Made by a program: the position numbers and the translations under genes. From Syntrophobacterales bacterium (GTDB lineage Bacteria > Desulfobacterota > Desulfobaccia > Desulfobaccales > 0-14-0-80-60-11): DNA of 64,000 nt. Within the stretch, counting starts at the first letter, position 1. Every line of letters begins with the position of its first letter. This document shows positions 1 to 10,470 of this stretch, in pieces. The notes beneath the pieces were generated by a model. That model saw nothing but the letters and a program-made list of their open reading frames with translations. It was not told where the DNA came from and ran no database searches. The stretch spans positions 1 to 64,000 of the forward strand of contig JAGVAH010000044.1 of assembly GCA_020060385.1 (NCBI GenBank). Direction: 5' to 3'.

Positions 1-68
1 AGGTCCCTGCCCCTCCCCCCACACCCCCCTCCCCAACCCGCATACTGTAAAAGAAAGGTGCGCCCTCT

Positions 69-103
69 TAACTCTGAACCTTGAACCTTGAACTTTGAAC
101 TAT
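69..103. repeat. 7-bp-period array, TTGAACC-type unit
   Basis: Successive heptamers CTGAACC, TTGAACC, TTGAACT and TTGAACT lie directly against the stop codon of the minus-strand kinase gene that ends at 104. The same unit type recurs before hisB at 28517-28545. Direct reading; function unknown. Confidence 0.75.
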
Positions 104-1102
104 CTACAACCCCGCGGCCACCTTTTCCAGCTCTGGAAATTCCCCTGGCTTCTCAGCCAGACGCCCCTTTAAGGAGGCCACGGCTGCGGGGATATAGCGG
201 GCAAAATAGGCCTTTTTCTTCACTTTGGTGAGAAAGCCGTAGGCTCCTAGAATCTGCAGGTTACGGCTGAGGGCCAGATAGTAGTATTGCTGGCGGAAAG
301 CCGCCTCGTCCACCGCCATCCGCTTCTTTAGCTCCTGCAGATAATAATCCAGGAACTCTTCCTGCCTCTGGGGGGCCAGCCCCACGTAGGGGTCGATAAG
401 CAGGGCCGCGAGATCATAAGCCAGGGGGCCCAGCCGGGCTCCCTGGAAATCAACGAGCCGCAAGCGTCCATTTTTGACCATCAGGTTCCGGGACTGAAAA
501 TCCCTATGCAAAAAATAAAGGCCATGGGTGGCCACCGCCCCCTGGATGAGCCGGTCAAAATCCGCCTCCAGCTCAATGGCCGCCATCTTCAGGCCCAGGT
601 ATCCCTGGAGAAAGGCCAGGACAAAATAGAGACACTCCCGCTCCTTTAAGAACGGTCCGTCCACCACCGGGGTATCGAAGCACCAGGCGGTATCAAAACC
701 CTCCAGGCCGCGAATCTGCATCTGCACCAGGATCTCCAGGGCCTGGCGGTACCAGAAGCGGATTTGCGTGTCCGCGGTTTGCGTCTTTAAGACCCCGTCC
801 AGGCTCACATCCCCCAGGTCCTCCAGGAGCATCCAGCCCTCTTCCCGGCAATAGTGGTAAATCTCCGGCACCGGCGCCCCTTTCTCCCGCAGATGGCGGC
901 CGATATGAAAATAGGAGTCATTCTCATTGACTTCCCGGCCGGGTGCATAGGGGTGCCACAGGAGAACCTTGGTGGGAGACCCCGGCAGCCGGAAAAATTG
1001 GCGGTCCGAGCCGTCTCCGGCCAGGGGCTGGGCCCCGGTCAAAGAGACCCCCTGCTCCCCCGCGGCCATATCGAGACGCCTGGTGATCAAAAACCCGGTC
1101 AC
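104..1102 (-). CDS. AmgK-like sugar kinase (aminoglycoside phosphotransferase fold)
   Basis: This 332-residue protein belongs to the aminoglycoside phosphotransferase/choline kinase fold and most resembles AmgK, the anomeric kinase that phosphorylates N-acetylmuramate or N-acetylglucosamine in peptidoglycan recycling. Visible motifs are the nucleotide loop GDGSDRQFFRL (about 30-39), the catalytic loop LHRDFQSRNLM (H199, D201, N206) and the metal-binding segment VDFQGARLGPLAYDLA (D218). It starts with GTG 6 bp after the stop of the Dabb gene, which suggests translational coupling; an ATG at codon 12 is an alternative. A MurU-like nucleotidyltransferase lies two genes upstream, the usual AmgK partner. 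The substrate is inferred from this pairing. Confidence 0.75.
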   Translation of the reverse strand: MTGFLITRRLDMAAGEQGVSLTGAQPLAGDGSDRQFFRLPGSPTKVLLWHPYAPGREVNENDSYFHIGRHLREKGAPVPEIYHYCREEGWMLLEDLGDVSLDGVLKTQTADTQIRFWYRQALEILVQMQIRGLEGFDTAWCFDTPVVDGPFLKERECLYFVLAFLQGYLGLKMAAIELEADFDRLIQGAVATHGLYFLHRDFQSRNLMVKNGRLRLVDFQGARLGPLAYDLAALLIDPYVGLAPQRQEEFLDYYLQELKKRMAVDEAAFRQQYYYLALSRNLQILGAYGFLTKVKKKAYFARYIPAAVASLKGRLAEKPGEFPELEKVAAGL

Positions 1103-1108
1103 GGTCCT

Positions 1109-1399
1109 TTAACTCCCTTCATAATCCACGGCCACCACGGACTGGCGGACGGACAGCATGTATTTGACCACCTGTTGGTGCTCATGATGAATCTGATAGG
1201 CGTTCAGATCATCCAGAGAATCGAACTTGGCCACCAGGGCCAGGTCATAGGACCGGTCGGTATGCAACACGTCCGCTCCCACTTCCAAATGGCGCAACTG
1301 GGGTATCTTCCCCTCCAGGGAGGCCAAGACCGCCCTGGCCTTCTCAACGCTCTCCGGACTGCGGTCCAGCAGCTTGAACAGCACGATGTGGGTGATCAC
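1109..1399 (-). CDS. Dabb-family (stress-responsive alpha/beta barrel) protein
   Basis: A 96-residue protein with the dimeric alpha/beta-barrel (Dabb) signature: it begins MITHIVLFKL, has SYDLALVAKFDSLDDLNAYQ in the middle and HHEHQQVV near the end. Such proteins form ferredoxin-like dimers; a few are enzymes but most have no known reaction. The gene sits between the MurU-like and AmgK-like genes on the same strand and ends 6 bp before the kinase start, so it is probably co-transcribed with the kinase. A role in sugar recycling is guilt by association only. Confidence 0.8.
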   Translation of the reverse strand: MITHIVLFKLLDRSPESVEKARAVLASLEGKIPQLRHLEVGADVLHTDRSYDLALVAKFDSLDDLNAYQIHHEHQQVVKYMLSVRQSVVAVDYEGS

Positions 1400-1489
1400 C
1401 TTAATTCTCCTTGCTTAGAATCTAATTCAAACCTTAATCCGCCTACAAATATGTTATCAATCAGTGCAAGATTGCGGAAATTGCTTTTA

Positions 1490-1572
1490 AGTCCCCCTTT
1501 GAAAAAGGGGGATTTATGGGGATTTTCAGGCGCTTATAAATCCCCCCTACCCCCCTTTTACAAAGGGGGGTA
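1490..1572. repeat. Palindromic intergenic repeat (AAATCCCCC family)
   Basis: Two adjacent hairpins, GTCCCCCTTT/AAAGGGGGAT and TCCCCCC...TTTTACAAAGGGGGG, form a compact palindromic block between murU and the Dabb gene. Repeats of this appearance are common in deltaproteobacterial and cyanobacterial genomes. No coding potential; a MITE or REP-like element is likely. Confidence 0.7.
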
Positions 1573-1600
1573 ACTCAGCCCTCATTAACCACATCCTGGT

Positions 1601-1638
1601 GTTGATCACTGACCACTGGCCACTGACCACTGACCACT
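1601..1638. repeat. 7-bp-period array, ACTGACC unit
   Basis: About five heptamers of the type ACTGACC/ACTGGCC run straight into the stop codon of the MurU-like gene at 1637. A related array lies just beyond the other end of that gene (2620-2694). The unit matches the right arm of the hairpin before metG. Confidence 0.8.
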
Positions 1639-2587
1639 ATTTTCCCATCACAATCCGGTCCCGGGCGGACTGGCTAACCCGGGCGTATGGGGCCACCAGG
1701 CAGCCTTCCAGGCGCACTCCCGGGCCGACCCAGGCCCCCTCCCCAATCACGGTATTTTGTACAGATGCGCCCCGGCCCACCTGCGCCCCGGCCCCCAAAC
1801 AGACGCAGCCGCAGCAGGCCGCTTCCGGCTCCAGAACCGCCCCCGGTCCCAATAGGGGGTCAGACAAGGGCGGCAGAAAGCGGGCCAGCCCGGGGCCGGC
1901 GCCGTTCAGCAGACGGCAGTGGGCCTGGAGATACCCCTCCAGGCTCCCCAGGTCCTGCCAGAAATGCCCGGACTCCACCAGGGTGTCAATTGTTTCCCCT
2001 GCGGCCAGGGCCTGCCGCCAGGCGGCCACCAGATCATAATAACCCTGGGGCGGCAGATAATCGAGCATCTTCGGGCCCACCACCTGCACGCCGGTGTAGG
2101 CCAGGGGCGGCCCCACCGCCCCGGGGGGACGGTCGCCGACGCCCTTCAGTCTCCCTTCCCCATCAACCCAAACGTTATTAAACCGCGGGCAATCATGGAG
2201 CACCAGGGTGGTCATAGCTTCCTGCCGGTGCCCCCGATAGATGGCCCCCAGGTCCAAATCGGTGAGGATATCGCCGTTCACCGCCAGAAAGGGACCGCGT
2301 CCCAGGATCTCCCCCAGTTGCCGCAGGCCGCCGCCGGTGCCCAGCAATTCCGGCTCCGGGCTCAAACTGAGATTGAAGCTCCAGGGCCTGCTGGCCAGAA
2401 ACTGCTGCACCTGCTCCCCCAGGTGATGGGTGTTCACCGCCACCTGCAGGAACCCGGCCTCCTCCACCTGCTCCAGGACCACCCCCAACAGAGGCCGGTT
2501 CAGGATGGGCAGCAGGACCTTGGGCACCAACTCCGTGAGGGGCCGGAGGCGGGTGCCCAGCCCTGCGGCCAAAACGGCTGCTTTCAC
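1637..2587 (-). CDS. Sugar-1-phosphate nucleotidyltransferase (MurU-like)
   Basis: A 316-residue NTP transferase. The start shows the GT-A signature GLGTRLRPLTE followed by a conserved Lys (PKVLLP), and FLAVNGDILTD carries the metal-binding Asp. The C-terminal 80 residues look like a short left-handed beta-helix (LLGPGAVLEPEAACCG, VGRGASVQNTVIGEGAWVGP), which the shorter MurU proteins lack. Together with the AmgK-like gene this suggests conversion of amino-sugar-1-phosphate to a UDP-sugar in wall recycling. Mannose-1-phosphate guanylyl- or glucose-1-phosphate thymidylyltransferase activity cannot be excluded. Both ends of the gene are bordered by 7-bp-period arrays. Confidence 0.75.
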   Translation of the reverse strand: MKAAVLAAGLGTRLRPLTELVPKVLLPILNRPLLGVVLEQVEEAGFLQVAVNTHHLGEQVQQFLASRPWSFNLSLSPEPELLGTGGGLRQLGEILGRGPFLAVNGDILTDLDLGAIYRGHRQEAMTTLVLHDCPRFNNVWVDGEGRLKGVGDRPPGAVGPPLAYTGVQVVGPKMLDYLPPQGYYDLVAAWRQALAAGETIDTLVESGHFWQDLGSLEGYLQAHCRLLNGAGPGLARFLPPLSDPLLGPGAVLEPEAACCGCVCLGAGAQVGRGASVQNTVIGEGAWVGPGVRLEGCLVAPYARVSQSARDRIVMGK

Positions 2588-2619
2588 ATTAACTCCCTAT
2601 AGATGCAGGGGCAGCTTAT

Positions 2620-2694
2620 AGTAATCAGTAATCAGTGATCAAGTGAAATCGGGTTCCACCAAGCTGACTACTGATTACTGATTACTGATCACTT
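2620..2694. repeat. 7-bp-period hairpin array, AATCAGT unit
   Basis: The left arm (AGTAATCAGTAATCAGTGAT, 2620-2639) and right arm (CTGATTACTGATTACTGATC, 2671-2690) are near reverse complements separated by about 30 nt. The element lies between the adenosine-specific kinase stop and the MurU-like start. The array at 62841-62882 uses the same unit. Confidence 0.8.
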
Positions 2695-2705
2695 TCTGCC
2701 CCATC

Positions 2706-3188
2706 CTATTTCTTGTATCCAAACTTCCTTAAGATCTCGTGGCGCCAGGCGCGGCCCTCGTCCCCCTCCACGCCCTTGGGGGAGAGGCCGTCCACCACCC
2801 CCAGGATGCCCCGGCCCTGCTCGGTTTGGGCCAGGATGACCTGCACCGGGTTGGCGGTGGCGCAGAAGATGCGGCAAACCTCAGGGCAGAGTTTGACCGC
2901 GTTCAGGACGTTGATGGGAAAGGCGTCTTTGAGCAGGATATTGAAGGTGTGGCCCGCGGCCAGACGCCGGGCGTTTTCCGTGGCCGCGACCATCAATTCC
3001 GGATCGTTCCCTTCCACCCGGATGAGGCACTCTCCGGAGGATTCGGAAAAGGCCAGGCCGAACTTGCTGCCCGGGGCCGTGCCCACCATAATTTCGTAGA
3101 GGTCCTCCACGGTCTTGATGAAGTGGCTCTGCCCCAAAATGAGGTTGGCCCCCTCGGGAATCACCAGTTTTTCCACCAGGAGTTCCAT
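2706..3188 (-). CDS. Adenosine-specific kinase (DUF355 family)
   Basis: A 160-residue protein matching the small adenosine-specific kinase family (Pfam Adenosine_kin), known mainly from archaea and some anaerobic bacteria. The family hallmarks GSKFGLAFSESSGECLIR (about 44-61) and ILGVVDGLSPKGVE near the C-terminus are present, and the length is that of the family. It is thought to phosphorylate adenosine to AMP. The ATG follows a strong purine-rich site (GGGGGGAGGG). It is the first gene of a minus-strand run leading to the wall-recycling genes, with the 2620-2694 hairpin between. Confidence 0.85.
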   Translation of the reverse strand: MELLVEKLVIPEGANLILGQSHFIKTVEDLYEIMVGTAPGSKFGLAFSESSGECLIRVEGNDPELMVAATENARRLAAGHTFNILLKDAFPINVLNAVKLCPEVCRIFCATANPVQVILAQTEQGRGILGVVDGLSPKGVEGDEGRAWRHEILRKFGYKK

Positions 3189-3331
3189 ACCCTCCCCCCT
3201 TAATTCCCTGACCGGAAAACCTTTCCGATCCCTGATTTTTGTGGTATTATAGGCGTGTTAAGGGGATGCTGACAAGCCTTTTCCGAGTATACCGGGGAGT
3301 CCCGCCGCGCCTGCCTCTTGGGGTTTGCGAC

Positions 3332-4453
3332 TTGAGAAAAATTTTTTACACATTAACCGTCTGTCTATTGCTGGGGGGATTATACCCCCGGGGGGCGGCA
3401 GCCGGGGAGATCAAGATCGGCCTTTACCTGCCCATGACCGGACCGGCCGCGGCCATGGGACAGATGGTCTGGGAAGGGGTGCAAGTGGCCCACCGGCTTA
3501 AGCCCCGGGTCCTGGGGCAGGAGGTCAAGCTGGCCCTGGTGGACACCCGGAGCGACAAGATCGAGGCGGCCAACGCGGTGAGCCGCCTCATTGAAAAGGA
3601 AAAAGTGGCGGCCATCATCGGCGAGGTCATCAGTTCCGACACCCTGGCCGGCTCCCCCATCGCCGAACGGGCCCACATCCCCAATATCGCGCCCACGGCC
3701 ACCAATCCCCTGGTCACCCAGAATAAGAAATACGCCTTCCGGGCCTGTTTTGTGGATGATCTCCAGGGGCGGGTGGCCGCCCGCTTCGCCCGGGAGAATT
3801 TGAAGGCCCAGAAGGCCGCGCTCCTCATCGACCAGGCCCAGGACTACTGCGTGGGCCTGGCCAATTACTTCCAACAGGAGTTTAAGCGCCGGGGGGGGCA
3901 AATCGCAGCCGTGAGCTACATCCAGACCGGAGACCAGGATTTCTCCGCCCAGATCGGGGCCTTGAAGTGGAAAAACCCGGACCTGATCTATGCCCCCAAT
4001 TATTATGGGGAGAGCGCACTCCTGGCCAAGCAGCTCCGGGATTTGGGGATGAAGGCCCCCATCCTCACCGGGGACGGGGCCCAGGTGCCGGAACTTTTAA
4101 GCATCGGGGGCAAAGCGGTGGAGGGCATGTATTTCACCGCCCATTTCCACCGCCAGGCTGCGGCCACCCCCCTGGCCAAGAAATTCTTGCAGGCTTACGA
4201 AGCCGAATATAAAAAAGAGCTGGACGCGTTCACCGCCCTGGCCGGTGATTCCTATTTCCTGCTGCTTAACGCCATGGAGAAGGCGGGGGGGACCGACGGC
4301 CCCAAAGTGGCCCAGGCCCTGGCCGGGACCAAAGATTTCCCCGGGGTCACCGGCAAGATCACCATGGGCCCGGACCACAACCCCATCAAGGCGGTGGTGG
4401 TGCTCAAGGTGGAAAAGGGGAAGTTTGCGTATCAGACCACGATAAATCCTTAG
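3332..4453 (+). CDS. ABC-type branched-chain amino-acid/amide substrate-binding protein
   Basis: A periplasmic binding protein of the LivK/amide family (Peripla_BP_6). A signal peptide (RKIFYTLTVCLLLGGL... cut near AAAG) is followed by the family start EIKIGLYLPMTGPAAAMGQ, and the hinge segment DLIYAPNYYGESALLAKQL is recognisable. The frame is open back to 3239 (TTG) with an ATG at 3266, but TTG at 3332 gives a normal signal-peptide N-terminus (about 373 residues), so I prefer it. No permease or ATPase genes are nearby, so it is an orphan component; the ligand is unknown. The hicB gene begins 12 bp after the stop. Confidence 0.8.
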   Translation: MRKIFYTLTVCLLLGGLYPRGAAAGEIKIGLYLPMTGPAAAMGQMVWEGVQVAHRLKPRVLGQEVKLALVDTRSDKIEAANAVSRLIEKEKVAAIIGEVISSDTLAGSPIAERAHIPNIAPTATNPLVTQNKKYAFRACFVDDLQGRVAARFARENLKAQKAALLIDQAQDYCVGLANYFQQEFKRRGGQIAAVSYIQTGDQDFSAQIGALKWKNPDLIYAPNYYGESALLAKQLRDLGMKAPILTGDGAQVPELLSIGGKAVEGMYFTAHFHRQAAATPLAKKFLQAYEAEYKKELDAFTALAGDSYFLLLNAMEKAGGTDGPKVAQALAGTKDFPGVTGKITMGPDHNPIKAVVVLKVEKGKFAYQTTINP

Positions 4454-4465
4454 ATTGAGAAAACC

Positions 4466-4663
4466 ATGAAAATCAAGGTTATTGTCCACGAAGCGGAGGA
4501 AGGGGGCTATTGGGCCGAAGTGCCGGCCATTCCCGGATGCGCCACCCAGGGAGAGTCTTTCGAAGAGCTTCTTAACAATCTCTACGAAGCTGTAGAGGGC
4601 TGCTTGTCAGTGGATGTTGAAGAACCAAAGCCGGATGGCCGGATTCTGGAAATAGCCATATGA
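4466..4663 (+). CDS. hicB: HicB-like antitoxin
   Basis: A 65-residue protein with the partial RNase H-like fold of HicB: it starts MKIKVIVHEAEEGGYWAEVP, has IPGCATQGESFEELLNNL and EAVEGCL. HicB neutralises the HicA mRNA interferase. This short type lacks a DNA-binding domain, so autoregulation may be absent or need HicA. It overlaps hicA by 4 bp (ATGA), as expected for co-translation. First gene of the accessory island before gyrA. Confidence 0.9.
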   Translation: MKIKVIVHEAEEGGYWAEVPAIPGCATQGESFEELLNNLYEAVEGCLSVDVEEPKPDGRILEIAI

Positions 4664-4866
4664 GGTCCATCTCCGGTAAGGAGCTGGCAAAAATTCTTGA
4701 AAGCCACGGCTGGAAATTATTGCGAACTAGCGGCAGCCACCATATTTATGGAAAGCAAGGGAGTATCGTCCGCTTATCGGTACCTATCCATGGCAACTCT
4801 CCTTTGAAAATTGGATTACAGCGTCATCTCTTAAAAATGGCTGGTATTGCAGAAGGTGAATTTTGA
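4660..4866 (+). CDS. hicA: HicA-like mRNA interferase toxin
   Basis: A 68-residue YcfA/HicA family protein with a double-stranded-RNA-binding-like fold. It begins SGKELAKILESHGWKLLR and carries the catalytic-His segment GSHHIYGKQG, then SVPIHGNSPLKIGLQRHLLK. Members cleave mRNA when released from HicB. Length and order relative to hicB are typical of an intact module. The antitoxin stop overlaps its start codon. Confidence 0.9.
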   Translation: MRSISGKELAKILESHGWKLLRTSGSHHIYGKQGSIVRLSVPIHGNSPLKIGLQRHLLKMAGIAEGEF

Positions 4867-4893
4867 ATAGTAATGGATAATGGGAATAGACCC

Positions 4894-5199
4894 ATGAAAC
4901 AGCCAAAAATAGATATTCCCCATGATAAAATTGCCGCCTTTTGCCGCAAATGGAAGATCAAGGAATTTGCCCTATTCGGTTCGGTCTTAAGAGAAGATTT
5001 TCAGCCTGATAGTGATATAGACGTGCTTATTAGCTTTGAGCCTGTTATTCCCTGGAGTCTCTTCGATTGGGTGGATATGAAAGATGAATTAAAAGCTATT
5101 TTCGGCCGAAAAGTCGACTTGGTGGAGAAAGGGACGATCCGCAATCCTTTCCGGCGCTATGAAATTTTGACGACCAAAGAGGTCGTGTATGCCGCTTAG
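4894..5199 (+). CDS. mntA: MNT-domain nucleotidyltransferase (MntA-type antitoxin)
   Basis: A minimal nucleotidyltransferase of about 101 residues with the signature GSVLREDFQPDSDIDVL: a GS motif followed by the D-x-D metal site. In MntA/HepT modules this protein AMPylates and inactivates the HEPN RNase. The start is placed at ATG 4894 (MKQPKIDIP) because of the purine-rich GGGAATAG upstream; an in-frame ATG at 4873 would add seven residues. It overlaps by 11 bp the start of the HEPN partner, which is truncated. It lies 27 bp after hicA, so two toxin-antitoxin modules are stacked. Confidence 0.85.
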   Translation: MKQPKIDIPHDKIAAFCRKWKIKEFALFGSVLREDFQPDSDIDVLISFEPVIPWSLFDWVDMKDELKAIFGRKVDLVEKGTIRNPFRRYEILTTKEVVYAA

Positions 5200-5284
5200 C
5201 CGCCGGGTCCCGGCAAACCTCTGGGACATGCTGGAAGCCGCCGAAAAAGTCCAGGAATTCTTGACCGATGAATTTTGTAAATAA
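5189..5284 (+). pseudogene. Truncated HEPN toxin (HepT-like) N-terminus
   Basis: A 31-codon reading frame (begins MPLSRRVPANLWDMLEAAEK, stop TAA 5282-5284) starts inside the mntA stop region, exactly where hepT begins in MntA/HepT operons. It matches the N-terminal helix of HepT-like HEPN proteins, but the remaining 80 or so residues, including the RX4-6H motif, are missing. The frame stops where base composition changes from GC-rich to very AT-rich, so insertion or recombination of the foreign segment most likely removed the rest. Confidence 0.7.
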
Positions 5285-6749
5285 ATTAAAAGACGCATTT
5301 AATAATTATATTAAGAGATGCAAATTAATATTTAATGAAAAACACTCGGAACTCCCAAAAGTAATTCCGCTGAAAAAAGGAGTTGAAATAGATTCAAAAT
5401 CCATTTTAAATCAAACCATTAGAGAATGTGAAAGAAGTAATGAGTTTGATGCTATTATTAATTTAGTAAAAAATCATAAGCTTTTTAAGAGAAAATACGA
5501 TAAAGTTATTAAGATATCTATAGATAGCTTTTTTAAGAATACAGGAACATATTATTATTTATGGATTGGAGAAAAAATAAATATAAATCCATTGGTTGAT
5601 GTCTTTATTGAATCATCAGAAAAAACTAGTTTTAATCGCACTAACCTTTTTGTTTTCGACGGATTTGTTCTTTTTGATAACGATATAGATCGTAAATTGC
5701 TTACAGATATATCATTGCCTTTTGGTACGTTGCAAGTTCTCCAGAAAAATGAAATTGGTGAATTATTTAAGATTCCTTATTTCGAATACCATTACCATTT
5801 AAATAAAGAAAAAATAGACAACTTGATAAATTGTTACTGTTTAAAAATCACTGAAGAAGAAAATTACAGAAAGCCAGCAGGTATCATCGCGGATAATAAT
5901 TTATTTCCGATTGATTTCTTCGAATTGAAGAAAAGGGACGATGACATTCATTATATCGGTCCCCTGTTTTTATACCTTGGCGAAGACGCAAATCTAGCGG
6001 AAGAAATTCGCATAAGAGACTGCATCTTCGATAGCCAACCGATTTCTATTTGCATAAGAAATGATTATCTACCTCCGAAACTTTCGGTTCACGATGGCGA
6101 GGTTGATTTTTCTCCAAGAAGATATGTCAATTATATTGGCAAAGAAGGAATTATTCTTATCCATATTTATAAAATATGGAACGAAGTAAATCAATTGGAT
6201 AAAAAGGGTTATTTACAATTTTCAACAGAATCTTATGTACGTTCAATAATGAACTTGCATAAACATGACGATAGTGTAATGGAAAATTTTGTCAGTTTTA
6301 TAACTGTAATAGATTCTATTCTAACAAGAGATGGAAGAGGAGATTTAACCTATAAGATAGCGTCTCGAGGGTCTGGAATATTATCTCCTGACCCAAGAGA
6401 GAGAGTCGTTTTGATGTCCAAATTGAAGGAGATGTATAAAATAAGGTCTACTATAGTTCATGAGGGCCATTCTAAAAAGAAGTATTTAGATGGGTTACTT
6501 GCCATACTACCAGACTTAACAAGGCATATTTTTATAAAATTTATCGCAATTGCATACCTATTAAAAAATAATATGTTTGATAGTGACATAATGAAATTTA
6601 TCACTGAGCCAAAGAATTATAATAAATCTATTTCCGAAATCTTAGATTTCTCAGTAATGGAACCAGAAATGGTAAATATTATTGAAAAGAGGTTATCTGA
6701 TATGCATATCGAATTAAGTAAGCTTGACATTCGATCATTGGTGCAATAA
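5268..6749 (+). CDS. Apea-like HEPN protein, AT-rich, probable defence RNase
   Basis: A 493-residue protein with very AT-rich codons (many AAT, ATA, TTA), unlike its neighbours. The C-terminal third has KIRSTIVHEG (R393 and H398, an R-X4-H motif) after a helix with ENFVSFITVIDSILTRD. This layout matches the Apea-like HEPN domain, whose members are RNases in anti-phage and abortive systems. The N-terminal 300 residues are beta-rich and not recognised; they could be the sensing part. It overlaps the end of the truncated hepT remnant and ends 30 bp before gyrA. Start: ATG 5268, no strong ribosome site. The HEPN call rests on motif and context, the defence role on inference. Confidence 0.6.
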   Translation: MNFVNKLKDAFNNYIKRCKLIFNEKHSELPKVIPLKKGVEIDSKSILNQTIRECERSNEFDAIINLVKNHKLFKRKYDKVIKISIDSFFKNTGTYYYLWIGEKININPLVDVFIESSEKTSFNRTNLFVFDGFVLFDNDIDRKLLTDISLPFGTLQVLQKNEIGELFKIPYFEYHYHLNKEKIDNLINCYCLKITEEENYRKPAGIIADNNLFPIDFFELKKRDDDIHYIGPLFLYLGEDANLAEEIRIRDCIFDSQPISICIRNDYLPPKLSVHDGEVDFSPRRYVNYIGKEGIILIHIYKIWNEVNQLDKKGYLQFSTESYVRSIMNLHKHDDSVMENFVSFITVIDSILTRDGRGDLTYKIASRGSGILSPDPRERVVLMSKLKEMYKIRSTIVHEGHSKKKYLDGLLAILPDLTRHIFIKFIAIAYLLKNNMFDSDIMKFITEPKNYNKSISEILDFSVMEPEMVNIIEKRLSDMHIELSKLDIRSLVQ

Positions 6750-6779
6750 GCATTAATGGTGATCTAGTTATAAACAAAA

Positions 6780-9300
<2,521 letters not shown>

Positions 9301-9314
<14 letters not shown>

Positions 9315-10332
9315 CCTGCAAGCCGTGGCGGTCATCGGCGCCGGCGCCTGGGGCACCACCCTGGCTCAGGTCCTGGCGGACAAGGGAGTGGCGGTGCGCC
9401 TCTGGGTCCGGGAGCCGGAGGTCTTTGCCGTCCTGGTTAAGGACCGGATTAATCAAACCTTTCTGCCGGGGGTGCGGTTGTCTCCCCGGATCATGTTTAC
9501 CCAGGAATTTGCAGTGGCCCTCCAGGGGGTGCGGGTGGCCCTGATGGCCGTTCCATCCCACTGCTTCCGGGATGTGCTCCGGGAGCTGCGCCCCCACCTC
9601 CCTGAGGGTGCGGTGCTGGCCAGCGCCACCAAGGGCATGGAAATCGAGTCCCTCCTGACCATGGAAGGGGTGGTGCGGGAGGAACTGGGCGCGGCTGTGG
9701 CCTACGCGGTCCTCTCCGGCCCCAGTTTCGCCCGGGAGGTAATCCACAAGACCCCCACCGCGGTGACCATCGCCAGCCGCCGCCGGGAAGTGGCGCACCA
9801 TCTGCAGCGTCTTTTTTCCACCCCTTATTTTCGGGTCTACACCACCCACGAGGTCACGGGCGTCGAGTTGGGAGGGGCCCTAAAGAATATCTTCGCCATT
9901 GGCACCGGCATCCTGGAAGGCATGGGCCTGGGGGCCAACTCCCGGGCCGCGGTGATCACCCGGGGCCTGGCGGAAATGACCCGGCTGGGAGCCCGCCTGG
10001 GGGCCAATCCCATGACCCTCATGGGCCTGGCGGGCCTGGGGGATTTGGTCCTCACCTGCACCAGCTCCCAGAGCCGCAATTTCCAGGTGGGGGAAAAACT
10101 GGGGAAAGGCCTGCCCCTGCCGGAGATTTTGGGGGCCATGACCGAAGTGGCCGAAGGGGTGAAAACCACCCGGGCCGTCCATCTCCTGGCCCAGCGCCTG
10201 GGGGTGGAGATGCCCCTGGTGGACGCGGTGTACAAAATCCTTTATGATGGTTTGACTCCCCGGGAGGCCATTAAAAAATTGATGACCCGGGAACTAAAAG
10301 ATGAACTGGAGGCCATGACCGAAACCTGGTAA
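9301..10332 (+). CDS. gpsA: NAD(P)-dependent glycerol-3-phosphate dehydrogenase
   Basis: A 343-residue enzyme that reduces dihydroxyacetone phosphate to sn-glycerol-3-phosphate for phospholipid synthesis. It shows the Rossmann motif [12 protein letters not shown] near the start, SGPSFAREV, the catalytic-Lys region [16 protein letters not shown] and the substrate-binding segment GLGANSRAA. The TTG start lies within the end of gyrA (14-bp overlap), giving [15 protein letters not shown]. Length is normal. Confidence 0.95.
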
Positions 10333-10470
10333 AAAGCCGGCTGCCGGTGAAGAGCCGCCCATATCCTTGACAAATTTTTCAGGCCGCGGGCAATATTTTG
10401 CCGATTAATGGGAAGCGAGGGGTATAATGGCTGAAATTATTGTTCCAAATTCACGATCCGGAGAGAAATC

